NCBI GenBank assembly: GCA_019155205.2
Contig: JAHNZQ020000181.1
Coordinates: 3,513,128-3,543,082 of the forward strand
Direction: 5' to 3'
DNA: 29,955 nt
From: Gracilaria vermiculophylla
Lineage: Eukaryota; Rhodophyta; Florideophyceae; Gracilariales; Gracilariaceae
Below the pieces are notes generated by a model. It saw only the letters and a list, made by a program, of their open reading frames with translations, did no database searches and was not told where the DNA came from. Positions 19,546-28,990 of the stretch are shown piece after piece. Numbering within the stretch: the first letter of the stretch is position 1; the number at the start of each line of letters is the position of its first letter. The position numbers were made by a program, and so were the translations under genes.

Positions 19546-21510
19546 GTGGACCCCTCAGAACAGCCAATGGAAACCCCCCTACAGGATCCTCAAGCAACCG
19601 ACTCCGTCGGTGGGCGCAGCACGCGCAGCGCTCCCCAGGAGATGGCCGCCACACTGGAGGACCCTGAAAGTGTCCTTCGGAACCCTGGCTCCTCTGTGGA
19701 GCGTTTCAGGAATCGCCTTAGGAGAATGCATCATCGGAAGCAAGCGGAATCTTCCGCGACACCTCTGGAGAATGCCAATGTGGAGGGTGAAGAACCGCAG
19801 ACAGCATCGCAGCCGCCACCTCAGGAGCTGCAGGGACGGGAACACCCTGAGGCTAACTCTCTCTTGGAGTCCCTGGCCCCGCGCCTTACGGATTGGCTCT
19901 CGCAAGAGCTGGTTGAAAGAATACCTGCAGGTGTTGAAGCCCACTTCGAAGCGCGCCGCCACGTCCTTGTGGAGGAAATCGCAACGGAGAGCGCTCACCG
20001 TGCTGTGGGTGCTTCGCTGGATTCCGACCCCTTCCTTGAGGTGAAATCAGATGTTATCCGTGCGGAGGTTCGCTCCCGAACCACGAAGCTGCTCCCCGCA
20101 GCGGCGTTTCAAAGTTAGTCTTCCGTACAGGAGAGGTTCCCTCTCTCAACACCTAAAGTGACCCCGGGCAGAGAAGTACAGGATACTGCCGCTCCCTACG
20201 CCAAAGGAGAAAAGGATACTGCCGTAGGGAAACGGGACCACCTCAGGAATCTTGCTATGCACCGTCTGGACCTGACGCCCGGCGGAGGAGGACATGATAC
20301 CGGTCGCAAAGAAATCCACCTAAGGAGAGAAGGACAGGATACTCCTCGGGTGGATCGGGATAACGGGAGTATTGTCACCAACCCAGACCACCTCAAGGAA
20401 AGACGAAGAAAGAAATGAAGAAAGAAAAGAAGAAAGCGAGAAACCGACTCGGTAAGAAGCTTAGACTCTGAATCCGTAGACTGCTTTAGCTCGGAGGACA
20501 GTATACCTCCCAAGGAGAAGAGCAGAAGGGTCAGGAAGGTCGTCCCGCTTAACGACTTCTCCGCCAAAGTGGTGGATTATGACACCTACAGGTTGAATAA
20601 TCGCTCCACACTCTACGACGCGTCGGTCGCGAAACGACTCACGACGATGCAGCGCCGTATGGATATTCAAATGAAGAAGCACTCCTTCTCAAGCGAAGAC
20701 CCCATTTCGGTGTTGAATTTTCTTACGCGCTTCCGTTCGGCGTGAAACACAAATGGTGTAAATGAGGGTGCAGCCGTATGGTGCATTCAGTTCTACCTCA
20801 CTGGCCAAGCGCAATCGCTGGTGCAGCCACGCCTCACGGGGGAGAGCACCATTTTCGATGATCCTGGAACGGAGATCTGGACGATATAACCGGAGGTAGT
20901 CAATTTCCTCCTTAAAAGGTACGCCACGGACGAGGTGCTATCCGATGCTGACGCTGAGGTCACCTCCTACAGACAGAATACCAGAATGACCGAGACGGAG
21001 TTCTCACAGAAGCTGTGAACGAAGGCTCTGCGGTGTGGGAACGTGTACTTAGAACGGCGGTTGAAGTCGCTGTTTGTCGAGGGACTCCTTCCCTCGATAC
21101 GCGCGAGGGTGCGTAATCACCTGACAACGCACCCAAAGACCACCTACACGGAGTGAGCACGTTTCGCGGAATCCTATGTGGATACCCACCGTGCCGCTCG
21201 CCGCAGTCATGCTCCACTTTCGGACAAACCGGCGGCCTTAAGGACCCGTCGGGCATCGGCCCTGACGTTGGACTCCAGCACCTCGGAAGAAGTAGACGAG
21301 CTCACGCTCGTTGGAGAGCAAGAGACCCTTGCCCTCAACTACGCCTACTCTCAGGTAGCACCGTCTAGGACGAGGACAACCTCGTCTCGCACATCGTACG
21401 CCTAGGCAAGATCATACAGGAGCGTCAGATTTGCGAGCCCTCGAGGCAACCCACCGCCTTGTAGGATTTGCTGGTCACGAGAGCCCGTACACTGTACGAC
21501 TCTCACCCCG
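19546..21510 (+). pseudogene. Gypsy-2 gag, broken by stops
   Basis: One phase throughout. 19546-20118 gives 190 residues (MDPSEQPMETPLQDPQATDS at the start), ending in a TAG. A repetitive basic stretch with QDT and RDHL motifs (20158-20418) follows, ending in TGA. The capsid-like core is then AKRLTTMQRRMDIQMKKHSF, followed by ISVLNFLTRFRSA, AAVWCIQFYLTGQAQSL, VVNFLLKRYATDEVL and LKSLFVEGLLPSIRARVRNH. It is interrupted near 20743, 20887, 21016, 21154, 21403 and 21463. A cysteine/histidine cluster (CRIC, then HC) at about 21450-21495 may be a degenerate zinc knuckle. Gag would build the particle; this copy cannot. Confidence 0.8.
20160..20400 (+). repeat. Degenerate repeats within gag
   Basis: Four imperfect units combine AGGATACTG-like and CCACCTCAAGG-like blocks: ACAGGATACTG at 20178, AAAGGATACTG at 20211, CATGATACCGG near 20292, ACAGGATACTC at 20334, with CCACCTCAGGAAT, CCACCTAAGG and CCACCTCAAGG between. 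In protein they give repeated QDT and DHL motifs. The same blocks recur at 25500-25840. Confidence 0.6.
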
Positions 21511-21513
21511 GCA

Positions 21514-22290
21514 ATGAGGGTTGCCATCCTACAGGAAAGAGAGAAAAACTTCCAGGACCTGAAGGACACACCAACGGAGAGCGAAAGTTATCGAACCGCG
21601 TATCGCGACCTCCACTCCCCTCAAGGAAACTACGGTTACCGTGCTCCACGGGGAGCGCAGCCTGTCCCACTGTCACTGGCACCCGCAACGCAGATGCCGG
21701 TGTCCCAGCCGGTTGCATCTCAAGGGAACACGTCGCATCGCGATGCACAACCGCAGAAGCCGTCCCCACCTAGAAACCAGCCCTTCTCCAACCAGGAAAA
21801 CCCTCACAGCCACGCGGAGAGGCTCCGCGTGGCTATCTTACATCGAGCTTTAGCTACACGGAGGTCGCCTTTAGGAAACGGGGAGAGGCCGTCTGCGCCG
21901 TCGACGCAAAATCTGCAGGCCCCCCCAATCCCGTTGGACCCATTCGACAATTTTGAGGATTCTGTTTGCACGCTCCGCCGTGAGAATTATAAGGTATTCG
22001 CCTCTATAGGATGTTCCCCGCTCGCCTCCACCACGGTGCGCGCTATCCTCGACACCGGAGCTGGCCCCAATCTGGTGCACGCCGACGTGCTCCCGCGGTC
22101 TGCTCTCGACTCCTTGAGGAGGACTGGCAAGCTCCCGACGGTACGCGATGCGTCGCGACGCGCGTTGACCATCCTCGGTGCAATCCCCTTGTACCTCGGG
22201 TTGGGCTCCGTACAGGTGAGAGTGTGGTTCCTCGTGGCGACCAACCTGGCCGCAAAATGCATATTGGGCACTTCCTTTGTGGATCGATAA
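21514..22290 (+). pseudogene. Gypsy-2 protease (retropepsin)
   Basis: A 258-residue open stretch in the gag-pol phase. After a Pro/Ser-rich linker, residues 176-188 read VRAILDTGAGPNL, the aspartic protease active site with catalytic Asp at 180. The closing motif CILGTSFVD near residue 250 matches the second retropepsin hallmark. A TAA at 22288-22290 directly follows. The protease fold itself appears intact; only the flanking stops separate it from gag and RT. It would cleave the polyprotein inside the virus-like particle. Confidence 0.85.
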
Positions 22291-23700
22291 GTACGTGCAA
22301 TCTACCCACGCCTGCGAAAGGTGACGTTAAACAACGCCGCCCCTGTAGGTATTGTGTCCGCATCTCCAGGACCGGACGCCAACACGCGTCACATGGGTAA
22401 TCTTCCAAAGAAGACGCAGTCGAATAAGCTCCGAGTGGTGAAGAGCATCGAATTACCCGAGAGGAGTCAGGCCGAAGTCTGGGTGCAGACCTCTGCATCT
22501 AGCCTTTCATTCCTACAGGGAAGTCCACAACTGACAACGAAGCAGCACTCCATGGTGACGAACGGTGTTATGGAAGTAATACCGAACATTCCCTTCAGGG
22601 TCGTGCTCGCCAACCTCAAAGAGTCGCAGTTACGACTCCAGAATGGAATCGTCGTCAGACTGCCATTACCCGCCCCTGCAGAACTGGCTCACCTTTCTCG
22701 ATCAGAAGACCTTGTGAACTGCGATTCCATCGCCACCATAGAGGCGGAAGCGACTTCAACGGCTCCAGAGGAAGAGAATCCTGCCACCTGGCAGGAGAAG
22801 CTCGAAATTAGCGATGATTTCGAAGGGTATCGCCATAGGATAGTGGAGATTCTATCCGACTTCAAAGATATGAGGACTGGTCGCCTGGGTCAAGTCAGCC
22901 TGGCCAAGCACAGGATACAGCTCACGCCCGATGCGAAGCCGGTACATCAACTCCCGAGGAGGCCCGTACCCCATGCGCACGATTTTGAACGCGATGAGGT
23001 CCACCGGATGTTGGAGAAGGGCGTTATCGAGCCTTCCAACTCCGAATTGACCTCCCCGGTGGTGTTTGTAAAGAAAAAAGATGGCTCCTAAAGGTTCTGT
23101 ATTGACTACAGGCGCCTCAACGAGGTGACGGTACGCGATTCGTACCCGATACCCCGGATGGATGAATGTATCGACTCCTTAGGCGATGCGTCCGTGTTCT
23201 CCACGCTGGATGCCAATAGCGGCTACTGGCAGATTGAGATGGACGACTCAGATAAGGATAAAACAGCATTCACATCGCACTGTGGTATCTTTAGATTCCT
23301 AAGGATGCCATTTGGATTGAAGAATGCACCCGCTACGTTCCAACTAGCGGTGGACATCATCCCGTCAAAGGAGAAAGGGCAGTATGCCTTGGTGTAAATC
23401 GATGATGTCATCATATACTCCCGCAGCGTTAAGGAGCACTTCATTCATGTGAGGCACGTGCTCCAACTCCTAAAGGATGCCGGACTCACCTTGACGCTGG
23501 AGAAATGTTTCTTTTTCAAGTCTTCGGTGGACTACCTGGGGCACGTTGTGCTCCCGGGCCGCCTACAGGTTTCCAGGAAAACTCAGGATGCCGTCAAGGA
23601 AGCTCGCCCTCCCAAAAACCAGACGGAGCTCCGCTCCTTCTTTGGGTTGTGTAACGTCTTCCCGAGGTTTTTACCGAATTTCTCCCATATAGCGGCGCCG
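22291..23700 (+). pseudogene. Gypsy-2 reverse transcriptase, broken
   Basis: The phase continues. HRIQLTPDAKPVHQLPRRPV leads in; VFVKKKDGS is followed by TAA (23089) where a Trp is expected, then RFCIDYRRLNEVTVRDSYPI. The palm carries STLDANSGYWQIEMDDSDKD and FGLKNAPATFQLAVD. The catalytic box reads VxIDDVIIYS, with its first residue turned into a TAA at 23395-23397, at the tyrosine of YIDD. The thumb and connection (LGHVVLPGRLQV, then KNQTELRSFFGLCNVFPRFL) are open from 23449. The two stops fall on conserved aromatic residues. No frameshift is seen. Confidence 0.9.
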
Positions 23701-24340
23701 TTAAATCGCCTCCTGGAGAAGGACAAGCCGACGCAATTGGCTATCTTGACGGACGAGGAGTTTGAAACCTTCGACACCCTGAAGAGGAGACTAATAGAAC
23801 CACGAATCTTGGTACTTCCGAAGCGACACGGCCGAATGGTGCTGAACACTGACGCTTGCAAATACCAGGTCGGATGTGTCTTCCTACAGGAGCAACCGGA
23901 AGGTGGACTTCAATTCATCGGATATTGGAGTCGCAGCCTCACCCCTACAGAACGGAACTACTCCACCTCGGAACGCAAATGTCTTGCCATCGTGTGGGCG
24001 GTTTTGCTTTTACGCCCGTACCTAGAAGGCGCGCGTTTCACCTTGAAGACAGACCACGCACCATTGAAATGGATACTGTCCTTGACGGATGCGTCCGGTC
24101 GCCTGGAAAGGTGGAGGTTACGCCTCCTGGAGTTCGAGTTTGACATCGTCCATCGCCCTGGCATTGAACACCAGGCAGCGGACGCGCTCTCGCGAATCTC
24201 CACCGAGGGGGAAGATAAAACACCTTTGGAGGACAACATCCCGTATCTGGTTATCCAGGACGCCGACGGGAAAGAAAAATCGGATGGAAAATGTTTGGAA
24301 TGCTGTGAACCTGGAGGAAAGTATAGTGGACTCCCTGAGG
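23701..24340 (+). pseudogene. Gypsy-2 RNase H
   Basis: The domain lies within the open stretch 23449-24609. MVLNTDACKYQVGCVFLQEQ carries the first Asp, YSTSERKCLAIVWAVLLLRP the Glu, and FTLKTDHAPLKWIL the third Asp. GRLERWRLRLLEFEFDIVHR, then DALSRISTEGED, closes the domain. All catalytic residues are present and no stop interrupts it, so this is the best preserved enzyme domain of the element. It is still not translatable as part of a full polyprotein because of stops on both sides. Confidence 0.9.
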
Positions 24341-25420
24341 TTATGGCTCTTGTTGAGGAGGAGGAAGAAGTTCTCCCCATTACCGTAGCGGAGTTCCTGA
24401 AGGAACAGAGTATGGATGCGTACTGCAAGGAGTGTCTCGCCTCGGTGGGGAGTTTGACATCGTCATTTGGTGCCGAGCGAGACGGCGTGCTTGTACGCCG
24501 CGCCCCCCTGGATGCAGCTCTCCAAAAGGTGATGCCGACGAAGCTGCAGGCGAGAGTGTTGTATCTCTCGCACTATCCCCGCCTCGCCGGGTACCCCTGG
24601 GGATCTTAGATGTATTTCACCATGCGGAGGGAGTTCTGTTGGCCGAAGATGGCCAGTGACGCCTTCCAAACGGTGGCGGACTGCTATTCCTGCGCCACCG
24701 CTAGGGGGAGTATACGAAAACACTGGACGCCGCTCAAGCTGTTCCCACCTTCAAGACCGTTAAAGTTCGTGATCATGGACATCTTGGGTCCTCTTCCAAA
24801 CACGGAGCGAGGGCATCGATTTATTCACGTTATCACAGATCGTTTTTGCAAGATCACGCGTGCCATCCCCCTCCGGAGCACTACTGCAGCAGTGATTGCC
24901 GACGCCATTCTGGAGCGTTATGTTTATCCCTACGGTATACCGTTGTACCTCCTTACGGAAAATGGACCCCAGTTTGCGGCGAAGTTCTTCAGCGCCGTCT
25001 CCAGAATGCTGCGGATGAACCAGTTGTTTACAACTGCCTACCACCCCCAGACAAACAGATAGGCGGAAGGGTTCAACAAAACCATTGCCTTGAGGCTGAA
25101 GCACTACTTCGCGGACCACCAGAAGGATTGGGACGCATATGTGGGACATCTCACGTATGCATACAACCTACAGGTGCATCGCTCCACAGGGACCGCTCCT
25201 TTCAATTTAGTGCTCTCGCGCATCCTGCCAAGTGCCGTTATTGCGGCACGTGCCACGGTGCACCCGGCAGATGGGCCACAGACACCAACAGCGGCGCAAG
25301 CAAACGCTCCATCCTAAGGCGATATGAGAACGCACTCTCCCTTGCGAAGGAGAGACTTAATGTCTCGCAGAGGAGATACAAACAGGACTTCGACCGAAGG
25401 TTATGGAAGGCCCTCACCTG
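24341..25420 (+). pseudogene. Gypsy-2 integrase, broken
   Basis: The zinc-binding region has LYLSHYPRLAGYPWGS, a TAG at 24607, MRREFCWPKMA, then CYSCA. The second His of the usual HYPxxAGHPG is Tyr. The core has VIMDILGPLPNTERGHRFIH (first Asp) and LTENGPQFAAKFF, where TDNG is expected, so the second catalytic Asp is Glu. YHPQTNR is then followed by a TAG (25060), with AEGFNKT keeping the Glu. A TAA at 25315 ends this phase; two frameshifts (near 25315 and 25405) carry the reading through LRRYENALSLAKERL to the chromodomain frame. The active-site substitutions add to the stops in making it inactive. Confidence 0.85.
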
Positions 25421-25960
25421 AAAGAAGGCGACGAGGTTTTCCTCGACAAACCCGAGGAAACTTCCGATGAACAGCCGGACGTCACGCGCAAGTCAGCGCC
25501 GACCACCTCAGGGCCCTACAGAGTCCCGGCCACCTACAGGGATACTGTCGCCATTGAGATGAACGGGCTCAGAGATGTCGTCTCCCGTGATAGGGTGACG
25601 AAAGTCCCAACGCCTAGCCTCTCAGGAATGCCTGTCACCCCACCTCAGGGACAACGCGCGCAGATTCCTCATATGACCACCTCAGGCGCGACGACCCTAC
25701 AGGATACTGGGAACCGCATCACCGCTCTCGGTGAACCATTACTGGAGGCTCCCGATGCCATCCTGACCCCTGAAGGTGACATCCTCTACGAAATGGACCA
25801 TATCGTCTCCCATAGACAAACCCCTGCAGGAATACTGTACCGCGTCCACTGGTATGGGTACACCTCGAAGGACGACACAGAAGAACCTCCGGAACGTATC
25901 CCGGAGAACTTCCTTAGGCGATACCACACCAATCTGGTGCGGAAACGCCTCTCCACATAG
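25403..25960 (+). pseudogene. Gypsy-2 integrase C-terminus and chromodomain
   Basis: A 185-residue open frame in a different phase from the integrase core. It starts HLKEGDEVFLDKPEE, a GPF/beta-strand element typical of the integrase C-terminus. A Thr/Pro-rich linker follows, then a chromodomain at about 25770-25950 (EGDILYEMDHIVSHR, GILYRVHWYGYTSKDDTEEP, then IPENFLRRY). The aromatic cage has YEMD and W in HWYGY, but the Trp of the usual TWEP is Glu. The chromodomain would read histone methyl marks and target integration. It ends at TAG 25958-25960. Confidence 0.8.
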
Positions 25961-27583
25961 GCGCTTCCGTTTAGTAAAGTGGGAGGGGGACCCCAACCGG
26001 AGATATTTTTCGTCTCCGCCGTTTATCCCCTACCTGGAGTAATCTTTTTCGCCTCCAGGCTGCCGTTGCTCGCTTTTCGCATGCTCCCGTGGCGGCACTT
26101 CGTGTCGCTGCGCTCGCGGGCACGGACTATGCTTCTCGGGACTAACGTTCGTGGAGCTTCTGCTCTATCAGAAGGATATTTTATTGGTCAGGGTCCTATC
26201 ACTTACAGGTCACCGAATCACGTTGAATAGTCCGCTTCGAGGCGCGCTTTCGCTGTGAGCGCTTGGCTATCAAAGAACTCCGACAGGTTTTCCTTGAGGG
26301 CCGCCATCGAGGCTCGGTCTGTCCGGGCCTTGTGGAGCTCTAAGTCCCAAGCACGCGCCTCGCGCAGAGCCTCCACTGAGGAAGCCGGAGCAGGACGGGC
26401 TGTCACCAGGCACGCCTGCACTAACTCCTGAAAGGCCACCTCCAGAGCCCCAGAAGATACTCCTCCCGACGGTGCACCAGGCGCGGCCGCCTCCGTTGAC
26501 GGCGCAACAACCGCCACGGAGGGAGCCGCGGACGCCAGACTAGCTGAACAGGGGCTCTCCGACGGGATGCCACAGGCTCCGCAGTGGAGGTCGGCAAAGC
26601 CAAGGACGGAGTCGGTGACACCGGAGGTGACGGCGGCGCGGGAACTGGAACGCTCTGCAGGCAAGGCTGATGAATAGGCGCAGGGACGCTCTGCAGTCGG
26701 GGTCGCATCACTGAGGCCGAAGGTATCGGGACGGGAGCAATCTCATTATCCTCCATAGAAGACACGGCGGCTACCACTGCGGGAGCACTCGGCACTGCGG
26801 GGGGCCGCGGAGTTATTACCCCAGGAGGTGCTCCCATATCTTGGGACGGCGCCGGTAACCGACGGGGCGCATCATTCGCCAGGCTCTCTACCAAGGGGTC
26901 GTAGTCGGGTACTAGATGCCGCAGCACCTGAGGACCGTGATCGGACACCACTTGGGGAACGACTTGTAGTTATATGCACCATCGAGGAGGGAGCCGCGTC
27001 AAACCGCCATCGTGGAATTCGAAGAGAAGCCGGGTGACCGGAGTCATGCGCGTTATGGAGCACCATCATGGGGCGCGCGCTCATATCCAACGGAGAACGA
27101 TGGAGGTGCAGACGTGAGAATTATGAGTCTGGCACCTTCACAGATATTGAATGAGCGGACGCAAGGACGTGGCTGTTGCCAAAAGAAGCAGCCTTGAAGG
27201 AGTCGGAGTGGTGAGCGCCTCCAGGGGATCGGTATCTTTTTGGGGCTGCCCCACGCTCCGTCCACGGCAGTTGCGCGCGTGCATCACGCACGGTACGCCG
27301 GAAGACGCGGACACTCGCGTTGCCGACCGGCGCAGCAGCACCAACGGGTGACACCAAGAAGGAGCAGACGCAGACGGGTTAAGAAGGAGCAGAGCCCACG
27401 AGCACCGCAAGAATTGGGACACGAGCCCGCGGCGATACGCCGTGCAGGAGTATGAAGGAAGGGAGGAACGCCTGAAGGAGAGAATGTGCCAACCGCCGGA
27501 GGCCGCCCTTGCCTCAACACCGATAGGAGCCACCCCGGGGATCAGGGAATCGGAAGATGCACCTCGAGGACGTGGTGCAATTT
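25961..27583 (+). other. Gypsy-2 long 3' region between pol and PPT
   Basis: About 1.6 kb, unusually long for sequence between pol and the 3' LTR. No env-like gene (signal peptide, transmembrane segment) is visible on the plus strand. The open frames here are GC-rich overlapping ones of 60-90 residues. The most coherent frames are on the minus strand at 26218-26951. Confidence 0.6.
26218..26951 (-). pseudogene. Antisense Pro/Ala-rich frame in gypsy-2
   Basis: Two overlapping minus-strand frames share the stretch. 26421-26951 (176 residues) starts at a GTG and contains VLRHLVPDYDPLVESLANDA, then Pro/Val-rich text with an internal LQSVPxP duplication. 26218-26664 (148 residues) is Ala/Ser-rich and ends in a charged, helix-like segment (ELHKARTDRASMAALKENLS). 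A single frameshift near 26570 would join them. Antisense frames between pol and the 3' LTR are known in some plant gypsy elements. High GC can also keep frames open by chance, so coding status is uncertain. Confidence 0.35.
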
Positions 27584-27594
27584 AAGAAAGGGGG
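27584..27594 (+). other. Gypsy-2 polypurine tract
   Basis: AAGAAAGGGGG lies two bases before the 3' LTR, the expected plus-strand primer position. Confidence 0.85.
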
Positions 27595-27596
27595 TA

Positions 27597-28148
27597 TTTA
27601 GTACAGTGGCTCCTAAGGAAATAGGGTGGTTTGGCCTTATGATATAATATTCCTAAGGAGGGCTCGTATTTTTTTAGCTGGGCCACGTGGAGCATAATCC
27701 CGCCCACGTGCGCTACAGTATCCTTGAGGAACGGTAGAAGTATTATCTATTTTAGTTAATTTATGCAGGTAATTAGTACAGTAGCGAGACCTGCTGAGGC
27801 GGGCTCCCGGCTTGATACTTAATCTGCCGGTTGAGCTCCACCTCTGGGGAAGTAAAGACAAGCACCCTTCAGTCTTCATCTACTTTTCCGGTTGGAGTCT
27901 TTTGTCGATCAACTCAGGTTTCTAAGCCGCCGATCCCCAGGTCGCATCATAGCAGCGCCTGTAGGAGCATTTTCCGCCCAGTGAACCTCCCCCTCCGCTT
28001 GGTGTTTGCGGATCCCTTTCAGAATTCCCCCGGCTCGCGACAGCGGATACCGAAGACCACCTTTAGGAACACGCACCTCTGGAGTCATCAAAAACTCCTA
28101 ACGGACGTTGTGCTTTACTACCTCGAAAGGAGGGCTGACAGTACCACA
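27597..28148 (+). repeat. Gypsy-2 3' LTR
   Basis: 552 bp, collinear with the 5' LTR. Its first bases are TTTAGTACAG, so the canonical TG has become TT. It ends ACAGTACCACA and is followed by the ATGAG target duplication. About 25 substitutions by eye separate the two LTRs. Confidence 0.95.
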
Positions 28149-28153
28149 ATGAG
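28149..28153 (+). repeat. Target-site duplication, right (ATGAG)
   Basis: Identical to 18833-18837. Together they define gypsy-2 as one insertion. Confidence 0.9.
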
Positions 28154-28374
28154 GTCGCTGGTCCAATACACACTAAAATCCTTAAAGTAAATTCACGTGG
28201 CTACACAACTGATATAGAGACAAGCAGCCTACTGTAGCCTGCTGGAATCATGAAAACTCTGCCCATACTACTTAGTCTACAACTCTTATCTAGAATTCAC
28301 ATCCCAAGGGTCACAGTCCGTGCCAAGGAAAAAAGTGCAATGCGTTTCAAAACCATTTTACTACTAAAAAGTGC
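28154..28374. other. No gene seen
   Basis: AT-rich sequence between the gypsy-2 insertion and Tc1-like copy 3. No open frame or repeat of note was found. Confidence 0.6.
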
Positions 28375-28990
28375 CACAAAACTCTAGTTTATGCTATGTT
28401 TTGCACAAAGTGTATGTAGTATTGCTTCTAAAGATATGCACACCGTTTTCTTTCTATAATAACTGGCTCAAGGTCCCCTAATTTCAAAACAAGAACAGCT
28501 TCAAATCATCAAATTAAACGCCGAAAAACACTCCGATAGTAGTATCGCTCAAACCCGGAAGCGTTCTAGGTTCACAATTGCTAGTTTTCTCAAAACTCCG
28601 ACTCTTTATAGATTTAAACTATCCCCAGGACGCCCTAAAAAGCTAAGTATAGCAGAGAAAAGAGAAATTAAAATGCATTTGTGTAGAGGAAAAGAACCAT
28701 ACAAAACGAAATGGAAAGAATCTCAAACTCAACTTTTCAAAATTAATTATAATGCGACAGATAAGTACCACCAATTTATTTAAATATATAACAATTTAAA
28801 AATAGTTCTTTTCCAAGACCATCACAAACAAAGGAGAGTTGGCTAGTGTGCTGGAAATTCCTATTAGAAAGATGAATGGAAACAATGTCATTTTTATCAA
28901 TGAAAAATGATCCAATCTGGACCGACCAGATTGCTACAAATTCTACTGGCATGGGCTCCGTAAGAAACGTTGTGACTTTTATAATTCGTT
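28375..28990 (+). pseudogene. Tc1-like transposase, copy 3 (3'-truncated)
   Basis: It matches copies 1 and 2 from the terminal region (TTTTGCACAAAGTGTATGTAG at 28399; copy 2 has CTTTGCACACAGTCTATGTAG on its coding strand) through the hook motif (CCAGGACGCCCTAAAAAG, near 28626). It goes on to FYWHGLRK and a few residues beyond, near 28980. Homology stops abruptly there, before the second Asp, so two thirds of the catalytic domain is missing. No long frame remains. Being 22 kb from the inverted pair, it is an independent insertion or the product of a rearrangement. Confidence 0.7.

Larger units (their letters stand above)
18838..28148 (+). mobile_element. Gypsy-2: full-length Ty3/gypsy chromodomain retrotransposon
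   Basis: Complete structure of 9311 bp: 5' LTR, PBS, gag, protease, RT, RNase H, integrase, chromodomain, long 3' region with an antisense frame, PPT, 3' LTR. It is flanked by perfect ATGAG duplications (18833-18837 and 28149-28153), which proves the boundaries. The LTRs differ at about 25 of 552 positions by eye. Gag-pol stays in one phase from 19546 to 25317 but carries about 14 in-frame stops, then two frameshifts before the chromodomain. The element transposed once as a unit and has since decayed. Base composition is richer in GC than the surrounding copia and Tc1 sequence. Confidence 0.95.

Noticed and set aside
20160..20400. CRISPR-like array
   Set aside because: Repeats are degenerate, unequally spaced, in frame within gag, and the sequence is eukaryotic.
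19546..25317. Stop-codon reassignment, since gag-pol keeps one phase across many TAA, TAG and TGA codons
   Set aside because: The stops fall where different residues are expected (Trp, Tyr, Gln, Arg) and all three codons are involved. This fits random mutation better than a single alternative code. Copia-2 RT shows the same (Tyr to TAA).
24846..25421. 191-residue frame overlapping integrase as a separate gene
   Set aside because: It is a shadow of the integrase for most of its length; only its last 40 residues belong to the real polyprotein, after a frameshift.
25961..27583. An env gene making gypsy-2 an errantivirus-like element
   Set aside because: No plus-strand frame of sufficient length, signal peptide or transmembrane segment is visible.
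18838..28148. RIP-like mutation of gypsy-2
   Set aside because: LTR differences are about half transversions, and there is no run of C-to-T changes.
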